NCBI GenBank assembly: GCA_049642725.1
Contig: JBARPC010000027.1
Location: 1 to 64,000 of the forward strand
DNA: 64,000 nucleotides
Reading direction: 5' to 3'
Source of the DNA: JAGLYZ01 sp049642725
GTDB lineage: Bacteria; Patescibacteriota; Minisyncoccia; Minisyncoccales; JAGMDC01
Shown one piece after another: positions 39,605 to 47,601 of this stretch. The translations under genes and the position numbers were made by a program. The notes below the pieces were generated by a model, which was given only the letters and a program-made list of their open reading frames with translations, had not been told where the DNA came from and did no database searches. The number at the start of each line of letters is the position of its first letter. Position 1 is the stretch's first letter.

Positions 39605-40180
39605 TTATTTCAAAAAATCTAAATCTTTTGGCATTTTCTTTAGAGATTTTTCAAATCGCAGTTGAGGGATTTTTTTATAGTTTTTGTTTTTGAGCCAACC
39701 GGTTTTGGTATAAAAATATCCCGCTCCCTTCATTTTTTCTAATTCGTCATAGATATTTTTATTTTTTATAGAAACCCAATTCGCGATTTTTAACTCTTTT
39801 TTTAAAGGATTGATAGTTATGGCAGCATATTTTGGAGGAAAAATTACATATTCTCCCTTTTTTGCTTTAACAGCAATAATGTCTTCAATGGCCTTCCCTT
39901 TTGCTTTTTGCATCAAAAAAATCGCTTCTCCTTCAAGCACAATATAAAGTTCCTGTAAATCTTTTGAGTTCCTATTGCCTTTAGTTCTCACGAATTCCTT
40001 GCCTAACATTCTTGGCGGAATAATTGTAATATCATATCTTAATTCGCCTTTTTTCTTCAAGCCACGGTGCATATAATACAACTCAAAATTCGGCGCATTT
40101 TTTGCCCATTTTTTGTCATAGAGAACTGCCTTCATATCATTGAGATATCTTATATCTGGTTTTTTATTTTTTATTGCCAT
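39605..40180 (-). CDS. Cupin-type glucose-6-phosphate isomerase homologue lacking metal ligands
   Basis: A 191-residue protein with the cupin PGI framework: NFELYYMHRGLKKKGELRYDITIIPP, LGKEFVRTKG, ELYIVLEGEAIFLMQ, KKGEYVIFPPKYAAITINP and ANWVS. Archaeal-type cupin PGIs bind a metal with G-H-x-H, a Glu about seven residues on, and a later His. Here the GHxH is GNRN and the later His (normally before the T-x-N-P) is Ala; only the Glu remains. It therefore probably lacks classical isomerase activity or uses another mechanism. It starts inside the end of the upstream binding-protein gene (10-nt overlap). Confidence 0.8.
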   Translation of the reverse strand: MAIKNKKPDIRYLNDMKAVLYDKKWAKNAPNFELYYMHRGLKKKGELRYDITIIPPRMLGKEFVRTKGNRNSKDLQELYIVLEGEAIFLMQKAKGKAIEDIIAVKAKKGEYVIFPPKYAAITINPLKKELKIANWVSIKNKNIYDELEKMKGAGYFYTKTGWLKNKNYKKIPQLRFEKSLKKMPKDLDFLK

Positions 40181-42195
40181 TTTCTCTTTGTTTTGATATA
40201 CCAGTTTTCAATTTCATTAAATCTTTTTGAGGGATCAGCAATTATGCCTTGTTCCACTCCTTTTGTTTCTTTAGAAATAAAATAAAGATAATTCGGGCTG
40301 TATAAGAAAATACATGGAGCATCGCTGATTAAAATTTCCTGGAATTTTTCTAACTTTTCTTTTCTTAATTCAATATCTTGAGTTTGTCTTGCATCTTCTA
40401 ATAATTTATCTGTTTCTTTGTTTTCATACATAGCTAAATTTAATCCCGGATGTATTTTTTGCAAAGAATGCCAGAAAGGATAAGGGTCGGGAATAACCGC
40501 TAATACTTCTCCGAAGAGCAGGGAGTCATATTTTCTTGGTTTTATAAAATTATTTTGAATGTTAGAAATAGAATAGCTTTGAATTTCAAGCTCTACTCCA
40601 ATTTCTTTCCATTGTTCTTTTAATAATTCAGCTACTTTTTTAAGAACAGGGTCTTCAACTGTTACTAAGGAAAATTTTAGTTGTATGTTTTTGTAAGGGT
40701 CTCCAAAACAAAGCTCATTAAGTTTTTCTCTAGTTGTTTTTCCCACTATTCCTGTTCCTTTTTTATATCCCCAGGGTTCAAGAATTTCTTCTTTATATTT
40801 TTCCTGAAATCTAATTACTGCTGTTTTTGTTTTTGAGCCAAAATAACCAGTTATTTCTCCTTCTGGATATATTTCCGGCCCCACAATATCTGGATCAGCC
40901 AGGCATTTTTGGAGTTCTTCTACTTCTTTGCCTTTTGAACCGGTTGTTAATCTACTTTTGAATGTAAAAGCCAATTCTTTTTTAACAGTTTTTTCCCTGA
41001 AACCGCTTTCTGTTTCTTCAAATCCCTGCTCTGCTAAAATTTCTTTTGCCTTCTCTAAATTATACTCATAAATTTCAGCAGGCAGTTCAAAATCAAAAAT
41101 TTCAGAAAGGATAGGTGATGCTATTGCCCTTCCCTGTCCTAATAAAGCTTTTTCAATAATTTCTTTTTTGTTAGTTCCAAAATTCAATGCCTGCCTTATA
41201 TTTTTATCGTCTAAGATATTTGATTCATTAGGGTTAAAGAACACAGCAAAATATCTTGGCAGAACAAAGTTATATTCAGAAAAAGAAGTTCTAAAAAGAT
41301 TCTTATTCTCAAAAGAGTTCAAAGAAAACCCTTTAATTTTATTTTGTTCGGCATCCTTAATAAGCGCTTCTTCGTTTTCAAAGAAATAAAAAATAATTTT
41401 AGAAATATAGGGCTTGTTATCAAAATAATTAGGATCTCTTTCTAATGTTAATGATTTTACAATACTTAGCTTTTTATCCGGGTCTATTTCTTTTTGGTCA
41501 ACCTTTTTTATTTTATAAGGACCGCAGCTTATTGGGTGAAGATTGTAAAAAGTTTGTGAAAAATTTTCAGGAGAAATATCCTGCCAGATATGGGCAGGCA
41601 GAATTTTTAAAGTTAATCGTTCTAAAAAGCCGCTGTATGGCTTGTTAAGTTTAAATTTAAGGGCATTATCTGATATTTTTTCTACTTCTACGCCTAACCA
41701 GTTTGTTCTAAGGTCGCTTTTATAATCAGAGTTTTGGATTGTTTTTATAGTAAAGATAATATCATCAGTAGAAAATTTTTCTCCATCTGACCAGACAATG
41801 TTTTCTTTTAAGTAAAAAATATATGTTCTGCCTTCGTCTTCTGATTTGTAATCTTTGGCAAGATCTGGAATAATTTCACCCTTATTATTGTATTTCATTA
41901 ATCCAGAAAACAATAATTCTGTTAAATCCCTGTCTACATCATTTGAAGTAGCATAAATAGGATTAATATATCTTGGCTGCCCGACAATTCCTTCAATATA
42001 AGTCCCTCCATTTTTAGGAACGATTTCAGTGTTCTTGTAATATGAATTTGTTGCAAGGAATAAAGAAGAGAAAAGGAATAAACAAAAAAAGACAAGAAAA
42101 CATTTTTTCTCTTTTTTATCTAAAGTTTTAAGCAATTGTTTCCATTGACCCAATGAAGGCCATTTTAGATTAGAGAACTTTTTGGAATGCATCAT
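40171..42195 (-). CDS. Peptide/nickel ABC transporter substrate-binding protein with inserted peptidoglycan-binding domain
   Basis: From ATG 42195 the protein has 674 residues. A membrane anchor (CFLVFFCLFLFSSLFLA) is followed by an SBP_bac_5 fold (GGTYIEGIVGQPRYINPIY, DLTELLFSGLMKYN, WSDGEKFSTDDIIFT, LNLAMYENKETDKLLEDAR). Between about residues 415 and 503 lies a PG_binding_1-like domain (GSKGKEVEELQKCL...GYFGSKTKTAVIRFQEKY...GIVGKTTREKLNEL). The ATG shares one base with the secG stop (TAATG), so a longer start inside secG is rejected. No permease or ATPase genes are adjacent. It may anchor substrate capture to the cell wall. Confidence 0.88.
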   Translation of the reverse strand: MMHSKKFSNLKWPSLGQWKQLLKTLDKKEKKCFLVFFCLFLFSSLFLATNSYYKNTEIVPKNGGTYIEGIVGQPRYINPIYATSNDVDRDLTELLFSGLMKYNNKGEIIPDLAKDYKSEDEGRTYIFYLKENIVWSDGEKFSTDDIIFTIKTIQNSDYKSDLRTNWLGVEVEKISDNALKFKLNKPYSGFLERLTLKILPAHIWQDISPENFSQTFYNLHPISCGPYKIKKVDQKEIDPDKKLSIVKSLTLERDPNYFDNKPYISKIIFYFFENEEALIKDAEQNKIKGFSLNSFENKNLFRTSFSEYNFVLPRYFAVFFNPNESNILDDKNIRQALNFGTNKKEIIEKALLGQGRAIASPILSEIFDFELPAEIYEYNLEKAKEILAEQGFEETESGFREKTVKKELAFTFKSRLTTGSKGKEVEELQKCLADPDIVGPEIYPEGEITGYFGSKTKTAVIRFQEKYKEEILEPWGYKKGTGIVGKTTREKLNELCFGDPYKNIQLKFSLVTVEDPVLKKVAELLKEQWKEIGVELEIQSYSISNIQNNFIKPRKYDSLLFGEVLAVIPDPYPFWHSLQKIHPGLNLAMYENKETDKLLEDARQTQDIELRKEKLEKFQEILISDAPCIFLYSPNYLYFISKETKGVEQGIIADPSKRFNEIENWYIKTKRKWQ

Positions 42196-42425
42196 TAGAG
42201 ACCAAGAGTTAAAAGAGATAACCCTATAAAAAGTATTCCTAAGGCAATAGTAGCCCAAAATATTTTTTGCTGGATTCCTCGTCTAGTAGCGTAAAATCCA
42301 CTGCCTTCACCTCCGCCTCCGCCTCCAAAAGCAGAGCCAAGAGCAGTGCCTCTTTGTTGAAAAAGTATAAGGATAATTAAGAGAACGGCAATAGCGATTT
42401 GTATATAAGGAATATATGTAACCAT
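42195..42425 (-). CDS. secG: Protein translocase subunit SecG
   Basis: A 76-residue two-helix protein: YIPYIQIAIAVLLIILILFQQRG, a Gly-rich loop (GSAFGGGGGGEGSGFYATRRG) and a second helix, the full SecG pattern that assists SecYE. An upstream in-frame TTG at 42443 would overlap the preceding gene and is not preferred. It lies between a four-helix membrane protein gene (7-nt gap) and the binding-protein gene (1-nt overlap). Confidence 0.93.
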   Translation of the reverse strand: MVTYIPYIQIAIAVLLIILILFQQRGTALGSAFGGGGGGEGSGFYATRRGIQQKIFWATIALGILFIGLSLLTLGL

Positions 42426-42432
42426 AAAATTT

Positions 42433-42810
42433 CTAATTTTCAATTATTGTTTTCTTTTTGGGAAAGAATTTAGGAATTATAAGATTGATTGTCCAGACAA
42501 TAAGCGTTGTCCAGAAAAGTGGCACAATGCCTTTAATATCAATTTCTGGGAACAAAACATCTATTGTCCAGATAATGCCCATATTAATTACCAAACTAAA
42601 TAATCCAAGAGTAATTATCCGCAAGGGCAGGGCAATAAGATTTAAAATTGGTTTAATAAAATAATTTATCAGACCTAAAATTAAACCAGCCCAAATAAAA
42701 ATTTGCCAGGAATCTGTAATTTCTACCCCAGAAACAAATTGCGCAGCCAGCCAAATTCCTATTATCCCGGCAATAATCTTAAGAATTAGTTCCCTAAACA
42801 CCGTAATCAT
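42433..42810 (-). CDS. Four-helix membrane protein of the phage holin 4_2 (YvlD-like) family
   Basis: A 125-residue protein with four hydrophobic helices and the family motif FIKPILNLIALPLRIITLGLFSLVIN (shown by its ends FIKPILNLIALP and TLGLFSL). The family is widespread in bacteria; despite its name it is chromosomal, and its function is not known. It heads the secG operon on the minus strand and is separated from the next gene upstream by a terminator. Confidence 0.82.
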   Translation of the reverse strand: MITVFRELILKIIAGIIGIWLAAQFVSGVEITDSWQIFIWAGLILGLINYFIKPILNLIALPLRIITLGLFSLVINMGIIWTIDVLFPEIDIKGIVPLFWTTLIVWTINLIIPKFFPKKKTIIEN

Positions 42811-42844
42811 AGTATCAGAAAATAATATAAAAGTAAAGTCCAGT

Positions 42845-42883
42845 CAAAAAAAAGTCTGGCATAGCAATATTAGCATAGCCAGA
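42845..42883 (-). terminator. Terminator of the exported-protein gene at 42921
   Basis: On the minus strand TCTGGC...GCCAGA forms an imperfect 11-bp stem with a 7-nt loop, followed by C and eight T residues. Confidence 0.75.
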
Positions 42884-42920
42884 AAAGAAAGGAAAATTTT
42901 TTGGTTTTTTGTTTGTGCTA

Positions 42921-43538
42921 TTATCCCATTCCTCCGTCCCAATATGGTGTTTCGTCTCTACCGCGGTAAGTATGCAGGTAATAGTTGAAATACCAGGATT
43001 CATAGTTTTCTTCTGTTGGTGCGTCATTTCTTATTTTGATCGTGGCTTCCAACCTACACGTTGCTCCAGCCGGAATACTGTAAGGTACTACGCAATAATT
43101 ATTATAGGTTTCTATTCCAGCTCCATCTGCGGTTATCGCCATTAGTTGTTCGTTAGAAGTTATTTCTTCTGTTATGGTGTCATTAGTTGTGAAGGTTTTT
43201 TGAAACAATACCTTCTTAACTGCAGGTTCTTCCGTACTTACTACACTGATTGAACACTGCTTTACTACTTCCCAATTTCCGGAGAAAGTGTTAGTCATTT
43301 CGTAGGAACTGTTTTCGTTGTTGTTTTTTACTTCGTAACTCAAGGTAAAAACGTCTCCCGGATATACCTGTTCTGGTATACTTCCTTCAATAGTTGTTAC
43401 TTCAATAGGTTCTTCGACTGGCACATGGGTATATTGTCCGTTTATCCATCTGCCGAGGTAGGATAATCCACCTCCAGCTCCAGCAGCTATTCCTATGGCT
43501 ACTAACAATACTAAACCGATTGCTATTATTTTCTTCAT
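42921..43538 (-). CDS. Exported single-anchor protein of unknown function
   Basis: A 205-residue protein starting MKKIIAIGLVLLVAIGIAAGAGGG, a signal anchor. The rest is beta-rich and polar with a few Cys (KQC, NNYC, TCR) and reads like an extracellular Ig-like domain (VYPGDVFTLSYEVKNNNENS, SIPAGATCRLEATIKIRND). I do not recognise the family. The ATG at 43538 is chosen because a perfect Shine-Dalgarno AGGAGGTG lies 10-12 nt upstream; the alternative GTG start is part of that site. It has its own consensus promoter and terminator, so it is a stand-alone, probably well expressed gene. Confidence 0.65.
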   Translation of the reverse strand: MKKIIAIGLVLLVAIGIAAGAGGGLSYLGRWINGQYTHVPVEEPIEVTTIEGSIPEQVYPGDVFTLSYEVKNNNENSSYEMTNTFSGNWEVVKQCSISVVSTEEPAVKKVLFQKTFTTNDTITEEITSNEQLMAITADGAGIETYNNYCVVPYSIPAGATCRLEATIKIRNDAPTEENYESWYFNYYLHTYRGRDETPYWDGGMG

Positions 43539-43542
43539 TTCT

Positions 43543-43560
43543 TTCTTTTTCACCTCCTAA
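43543..43560 (-). promoter_or_regulatory. Strong Shine-Dalgarno site fixing the start at 43538
   Basis: AGGAGGTG on the minus strand (near 43558-43551) precedes the ATG. It is one of only two near-perfect sites noticed in the window; most genes have none. Confidence 0.75.
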
Positions 43561-43617
43561 ATCCTTTCTTCTTTTTCATTGCTTGTAAAATAAAACAAGC
43601 TCTTAAGAACTGCTCGT

Positions 43618-43646
43618 ATCATAACACCCCATAAGAATTTTGTCAA
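43618..43646 (-). promoter_or_regulatory. Consensus promoter of the exported-protein gene
   Basis: On the minus strand TTGACA (43646-43641) and TATGAT (43623-43618) with a 17-bp spacer. The leader is about 75 nt and holds the Shine-Dalgarno site. Confidence 0.85.
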
Positions 43647-43876
43647 GAGTTGACATAGATTTTAAAATTGAAGATGAATTTTTAGATATTGTAAAAGATA
43701 TTTTAAAGCCCTTAAAAAAGAGGGTTGTTTTTTTGAAAAATTTGTGCTAAAAATAAATAATGAGAGCTATTTGAGAACTGTTCTCGGATAGTTAATAAAT
43801 AAAACAGCTGGCAGTTAAAAATAATAGCTAATGTAATTTTCCATTCGCTATTATTATAACTGAAAACAAAATATTT
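43647..43876. other. Divergent intergenic region, possible gene remnant and operator hairpin
   Basis: Between two divergent surface-protein genes. A plus-strand frame at about 43640-43749 encodes FKIEDEFLDIVKDILKPLKKR-like text without a good start, perhaps a remnant or a tiny gene. A hairpin (AAAGCCCTT / AGAGGGTT, 43706-43735) is followed by seven T. GAGAACTGTTCTC at 43773-43785 recurs in the terminator at 50938-50950. AATAATAGCTAATG (43820-43833) and CATTCGCTATTATT (43842-43855) form a 14-bp inverted repeat just before the next gene. Confidence 0.4.
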
Positions 43877-44863
43877 ATGAACAAACAAAATACTTCATTT
43901 TTAAACAAAGGGATTTCTACACCGATAGGAATTCTGATTATTGTTTTAACTGCCATCATCGCTGGCGGAGGGATTTTAGCCTATCAGTATTACTGGATGC
44001 CAGAAGAAGAGGCTAAAGAACATGAAGATCAAATGAAAGACGAAACCGCTGATTGGGAAACTTACAGGAATGAGTGGTATGGATTCGAACTAACTTTTCC
44101 TGAGAGATGGAAAGGATATGAGGTTAAGGAAGAAAGGGAGGGAATAGAATTTAGCCTTCAACATTCAAAAGACAAAGAGTATCGTCCAGTTTTTGGTATT
44201 ATGATTTTTCCTAAAGAAATATGGGAACAATCTCAATCTAAAGAAAGCTCGAATGTCGGTACTTATATAGCCGAAAAAGGAAACAATGTTTTTAGTTATT
44301 ATTTATGGAAAACCTATGGCGACGAAGGCTATGTTGGATTTCCAGAGGTTATCGCTGGTGAAATTTATCAAGGTCCATTTTTTGATGTACAAACAAAAAT
44401 TATTCCTACTTTTAAATTGATTAATCTTGGTGTTTGCGAATACCGTAAAGGAGAGTACGAAATGCGGGTTTATGATTCTCAAGGTAGGATTACAGGTTTA
44501 GTCAACGGTGAGATCAAAGAAGAAGTTCCCAATGCATTCTATGATCCCGAAAGCGGGGGTGTGGCTATTTTTGATCCTAAAAATTCTTATGTATATGAAC
44601 TCTTTGGTATCAAAGAAGGCAATTATCAATTTGGAAAATCCTCTATTCAGGGAGCAGAAACGGTCACTTTTAACGCCATTAATATTCCTATTTCCCCGGG
44701 AGAAACCCATCGATATAAATTTGATTGGGATGCTTTACTTCGAGAAGAAGATGGCGCAACCCTTCTGATCGACGCTGATGGCGATGGCGTATTTGAAAAA
44801 ACAATTAATTCTGATATTACACTTACATGCCAGGAATTTATTACCATTACAGAGGCCGAGTAA
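43877..44863 (+). CDS. Membrane-anchored extracellular protein of unknown function
   Basis: A 328-residue protein with a cytoplasmic start, one helix (residues 14-34, STPIGILIIVLTAIIAGGGI) and an acidic ectodomain. YRNEWYGFELTFPERWKGYEV is the opening seen in many PsbP-like lipoproteins and surface proteins of CPR bacteria. The last part has a DADGDGVFEK calcium-loop-like motif in a beta-rich domain. No enzyme motif is visible. It is divergent from the exported protein at 42921, with an operator-like hairpin 22 nt before the ATG. Confidence 0.6.
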   Translation: MNKQNTSFLNKGISTPIGILIIVLTAIIAGGGILAYQYYWMPEEEAKEHEDQMKDETADWETYRNEWYGFELTFPERWKGYEVKEEREGIEFSLQHSKDKEYRPVFGIMIFPKEIWEQSQSKESSNVGTYIAEKGNNVFSYYLWKTYGDEGYVGFPEVIAGEIYQGPFFDVQTKIIPTFKLINLGVCEYRKGEYEMRVYDSQGRITGLVNGEIKEEVPNAFYDPESGGVAIFDPKNSYVYELFGIKEGNYQFGKSSIQGAETVTFNAINIPISPGETHRYKFDWDALLREEDGATLLIDADGDGVFEKTINSDITLTCQEFITITEAE

Positions 44864-44957
44864 TAATGTTGAATCAAATTAAATTAAGAAAACTCTTCAA
44901 CCAAACGCTTTCTACTTTTAGATTTTTGGAGTAGAATTTTCTAAAATACATTATTTA

Positions 44958-44984
44958 TAAAAAACGGCGTCATCGCCGTTTTTG
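44958..44984. terminator. Terminator upstream of the AbrB/PIN pair
   Basis: AAAAAACGGCG-TCAT-CGCCGTTTTTG. A very similar hairpin ends the AbrB/PIN pair at 45750-45779, so the module is bracketed by near-identical terminators. Confidence 0.85.
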
Positions 44985-44995
44985 TATTATTATTG

Positions 44996-45023
44996 TTGAC
45001 AGATTGTTTTAAAGATATATACT
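44996..45023 (+). promoter_or_regulatory. Promoter of the AbrB/PIN pair
   Basis: TTGACA (44996-45001) and TATACT (45018-45023) with a 16-bp spacer. The ATG is 10 nt after the -10 box. Confidence 0.8.
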
Positions 45024-45033
45024 AAAATTAAAT

Positions 45034-45267
45034 ATGGTTACTCAAACAGTAAAAATTAAAAATGGAACCATTACTCTACCGGAAAAAATTAGAAAGTCCT
45101 GGAAAGGGGCAGAGATTTCTATATTTCCCTCTAAAGATACCTTGATTGTAAAGAAAATACAAAAACCCCTTTCTAAATTATCTGATTTAGCTCAAAGGAT
45201 TTCTTCTCCAAAAATGAGTCAAAAAGAAGTTGAAAAAGAGGTTCAATACTACAGAAAAAATAAATAA
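45034..45267 (+). CDS. AbrB/SpoVT-type antitoxin
   Basis: A 77-residue protein. The swapped-hairpin DNA-binding domain is clear: VKIKNGTITLPEKIRKSWKGAEISIFPSKDTLIVKK (residues 6-41, shown by ends VKIKNGTITLP and DTLIVKK). The tail (LSKLSDLAQRISSPKMSQKEVEKEV) should bind the toxin. It precedes a PIN-domain gene by 7 nt and has its own promoter and terminator. It would neutralise the PIN toxin and repress the pair. Confidence 0.85.
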   Translation: MVTQTVKIKNGTITLPEKIRKSWKGAEISIFPSKDTLIVKKIQKPLSKLSDLAQRISSPKMSQKEVEKEVQYYRKNK

Positions 45268-45274
45268 AAAATAA

Positions 45275-45697
45275 ATGAGAATAGTTTTAGACAATAATGT
45301 TTTTATTTCTGGAATTTTTTGGCAAGGTGTTCCAAATGACATTATTAAACTATCAGAAAAAGGGGAATTAGAGATTTTTGCTACCAATGAAATTTTAGAA
45401 GAATTATTTGGTGTTCTCAAAAGAGAAAAATTTAGATTTTTATTTGAAGAAGCAAAAACAAATACCGATATAGTATTTGAGAAAGTTTTAGAGATAGTAA
45501 AAATTTGTGAACCGGTAAAAGAAGTTAGAATTATTGAAAAAGACCCATCAGATAATAAGTTTCTCGCCTGTGCAATTTCATGCCAAGCAACTTTTATTAT
45601 TTCGGGTGATATCCATTTACTTGAATTTAAAGAATTTCAAGAAATTTGTATTATTTCTCCAAGAGAATTTTTGAAAAAATTTAATAAGCTGATTTAA
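45275..45697 (+). CDS. PIN-domain toxin (COG1569-like)
   Basis: A 140-residue putative ribonuclease. The acidic active site is complete: D6 in RIVLDNNVF, E42/E43 in ILEELFGVL, D93 in DPSDNKFLACA and D112 in IISGDIHLLE. The D-N-N-V-F-I-S-G start is typical of the PIN group paired with AbrB-type antitoxins. No frame damage is seen, so this pair should be active, unlike the RelE pair at the start of the window. Confidence 0.87.
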   Translation: MRIVLDNNVFISGIFWQGVPNDIIKLSEKGELEIFATNEILEELFGVLKREKFRFLFEEAKTNTDIVFEKVLEIVKICEPVKEVRIIEKDPSDNKFLACAISCQATFIISGDIHLLEFKEFQEICIISPREFLKKFNKLI

Positions 45698-45749
45698 AAA
45701 TTTATTAAAGTTTAATTCAAAAAGAAATTAAAATAGCAAACAAAATTTA

Positions 45750-45779
45750 CAAAAAACGGCGTTATTGCCGTTTTTTTTG
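45750..45779. terminator. Terminator of the AbrB/PIN pair
   Basis: AAAAAACGGCG-TTAT-TGCCGTTTTTTTT, convergent with the C39-like gene on the minus strand and able to serve both. Confidence 0.85.
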
Positions 45780-45796
45780 TTTATTGTTTTCGGGAA

Positions 45797-46519
45797 TTAA
45801 AGCGTTACTACTATCATTGCTGATTTTGTTTTTTCAATGTTTTTTTCATTTTCGTCCCAGTCATGGATAGCTTTTTCTAAAATTGCGTTAGAGTATGTTT
45901 TGTTCTTTCCGCTTCTATAAGTTCCGGGATCTTGAGTGATAAATCCATTTTGGTTATACCCTTTTATAACCAACATATGATAAACAGGTCCTGGCGGAGT
46001 ATAATTAGGATTTTCTAAAAGTCGTCCAGCAGTAGGAATAATTACAGGGTTGCCTTTAGATATTTCTTTTTTAATGTCTTCTAAAGAAATATCATAATAC
46101 ACTTGAGTTTTATATCCGTAATAATCTTTGATTAATTTGGCAGTTTGAGCAGTGGAGGTGTCTTCATGAAAACCATAATTCTTGATTTGAAAGTCCACTA
46201 AATCTAAAAGCTCCTTTTTTGTTTGATTTTCATCTACTTCTTTTATTTCTTCAAGATAGTAATGAACCATTAGAACAGCAGCTTCTTCGCAAGTATGGTT
46301 AAAAGGTTCTTCCTTCCAGTTTCTGAAAGGAGCTTGAGTAATAAAAGGAATATCTAATTCAAAAGATTCAGGGATAGGTTCTTTTATTTCGGCAGAGTTT
46401 TCTGGTTCGTGTGTTATTTTTCTTGGTAAATCATAGTAAATATAAACTGCTTCAAAAATTAGCCCTATTAAGCATAGGGCTAATGTTATTTCTAAAATTT
46501 TATTAATTTTTGATTTCAT
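45797..46519 (-). CDS. Membrane-anchored C39-like cysteine peptidase family protein
   Basis: A 240-residue protein with an N-terminal helix (EITLALCLIGLIFEAVYIYY) and a Peptidase_C39_2-like papain fold: FELDIPFITQAPF, catalytic Cys in HTCEEAAVLMVHYY, the ISKGNPVIIPTAGR segment, and catalytic His in VYHMLVIKGY with ITQDPGT. The family includes bacteriocin-leader and other peptidases, and many surface members have unknown targets. The start overlaps the stop of the upstream paralogue as ATGA, so they form one operon. Confidence 0.82.
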   Translation of the reverse strand: MKSKINKILEITLALCLIGLIFEAVYIYYDLPRKITHEPENSAEIKEPIPESFELDIPFITQAPFRNWKEEPFNHTCEEAAVLMVHYYLEEIKEVDENQTKKELLDLVDFQIKNYGFHEDTSTAQTAKLIKDYYGYKTQVYYDISLEDIKKEISKGNPVIIPTAGRLLENPNYTPPGPVYHMLVIKGYNQNGFITQDPGTYRSGKNKTYSNAILEKAIHDWDENEKNIEKTKSAMIVVTL

Positions 46520-47601
46520 TTTACTGCCACTCCACTATAACCAAAAGCTTTCCAGTTTGTCAAGAAGTAATCAGTTGACCAGTACAATCTTCCAGATAAA
46601 GGATCGTTTATTATAATTTTTGAGGGATTTTCTGAATCACCGATAAAACCAACCACTAATCTGACATGCGTTTGTTTAAAGGCCTTAATATATTTTCCTT
46701 CCGGAGTATACCAGGAACAATCTGTTAAAGGATAAACAGGCAGAGTTCCCTAAACCACTACTGGATTTCCAGTTTCAATTTCTTTTATTAAATTTTCCAG
46801 TGTCCAATTACTAAAATCTTGGGCAGGACGCCAATAATTTGCTGCTTTAGCTACTGGTTCCCAAAAAACTCCGAAACCAGTGGAACAGATCTTTCCGTCA
46901 ATTTTACCGACATAGGTTTTATAAGGGTCTCCCCAGATATTACCTTTGCGAGGAGTTAAATCATATCCAATTTTTTCCATAATTTCGTCTTCTGAAACAA
47001 AAACTTTTTTATAACCCAAAGCCATTTTCAAAGAAGCAGCTTCGCAGGATAATGGATAATCCTGCCAGTCAATTGGAATATCAAGTAAAGCTATTTTAGG
47101 TTCTGGTTTGTCTTCCGAAGAATTCATTTCGGAATTGTTTGATTCATCAGGATTGCTTTTGTTTTCTTTTTCCAAATCTTCTTCTTTTGAGATTTTTTCA
47201 GTTGTAAAAGTAAAAAAGAAACTGTTAGAAAATCCTAAACCTAAAGGACTAATTATATTTTTTAATTCCACCCAATATTGAGCATCTGGTTGAAAATCAA
47301 TAGCTGGAACAAAAACTAAAGTTCTGTAAAAATGATTTTTAATCAGAGAATTTTCGTATTTCCATTCTCCAAAAGCTTCAGGCGTGATAATATGTTCAAG
47401 CTCTTGTCTCTTTACTGGTTTATCAAAATTTATAATAATTTCAGAATTAAGCGAGACATTTTCTGAATTTTCAGCAGGGATTATTTTTATTACTTTCGGA
47501 GGCAATATAAAGAAATAGCCAGCACTTAAACAAATACTGACGGTTAGAAGAACAATAAACAGCTTGATAATTTTGGAGTTCATGGTTTTTATCCAGCCCA
47601 A
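46516..47601 (-). pseudogene. Big_5 plus C39-like surface protein interrupted by an in-frame TAG
   Basis: A signal anchor and an Ig-like domain (VIKIIPAENSENVSLNSEIIINFDKPV, shown by ENVSLNSEIIINFDKPV) are followed by a C39_2-like domain with Cys in DYPLSCEAASLKM and LIKEIETGNPVVV. A TAG (46752-46750) follows, then in the same frame GTLPVYPLTDCSWYTPEGKY, HVRLVVGFIGDSE, IIINDPLSGRLYW and a TGA at 46518-46516 overlapping the next ATG. The catalytic His region lies after the TAG. The family normally has Trp after PVxV, so TGG to TAG is likely. The full frame is 361 codons. Either a recent nonsense mutation or readthrough. Confidence 0.75.

Noticed and set aside
42196..42258. Upstream start of the substrate-binding protein
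   Set aside because: It would lie inside secG; the ATG overlapping the secG stop is the natural coupled start.
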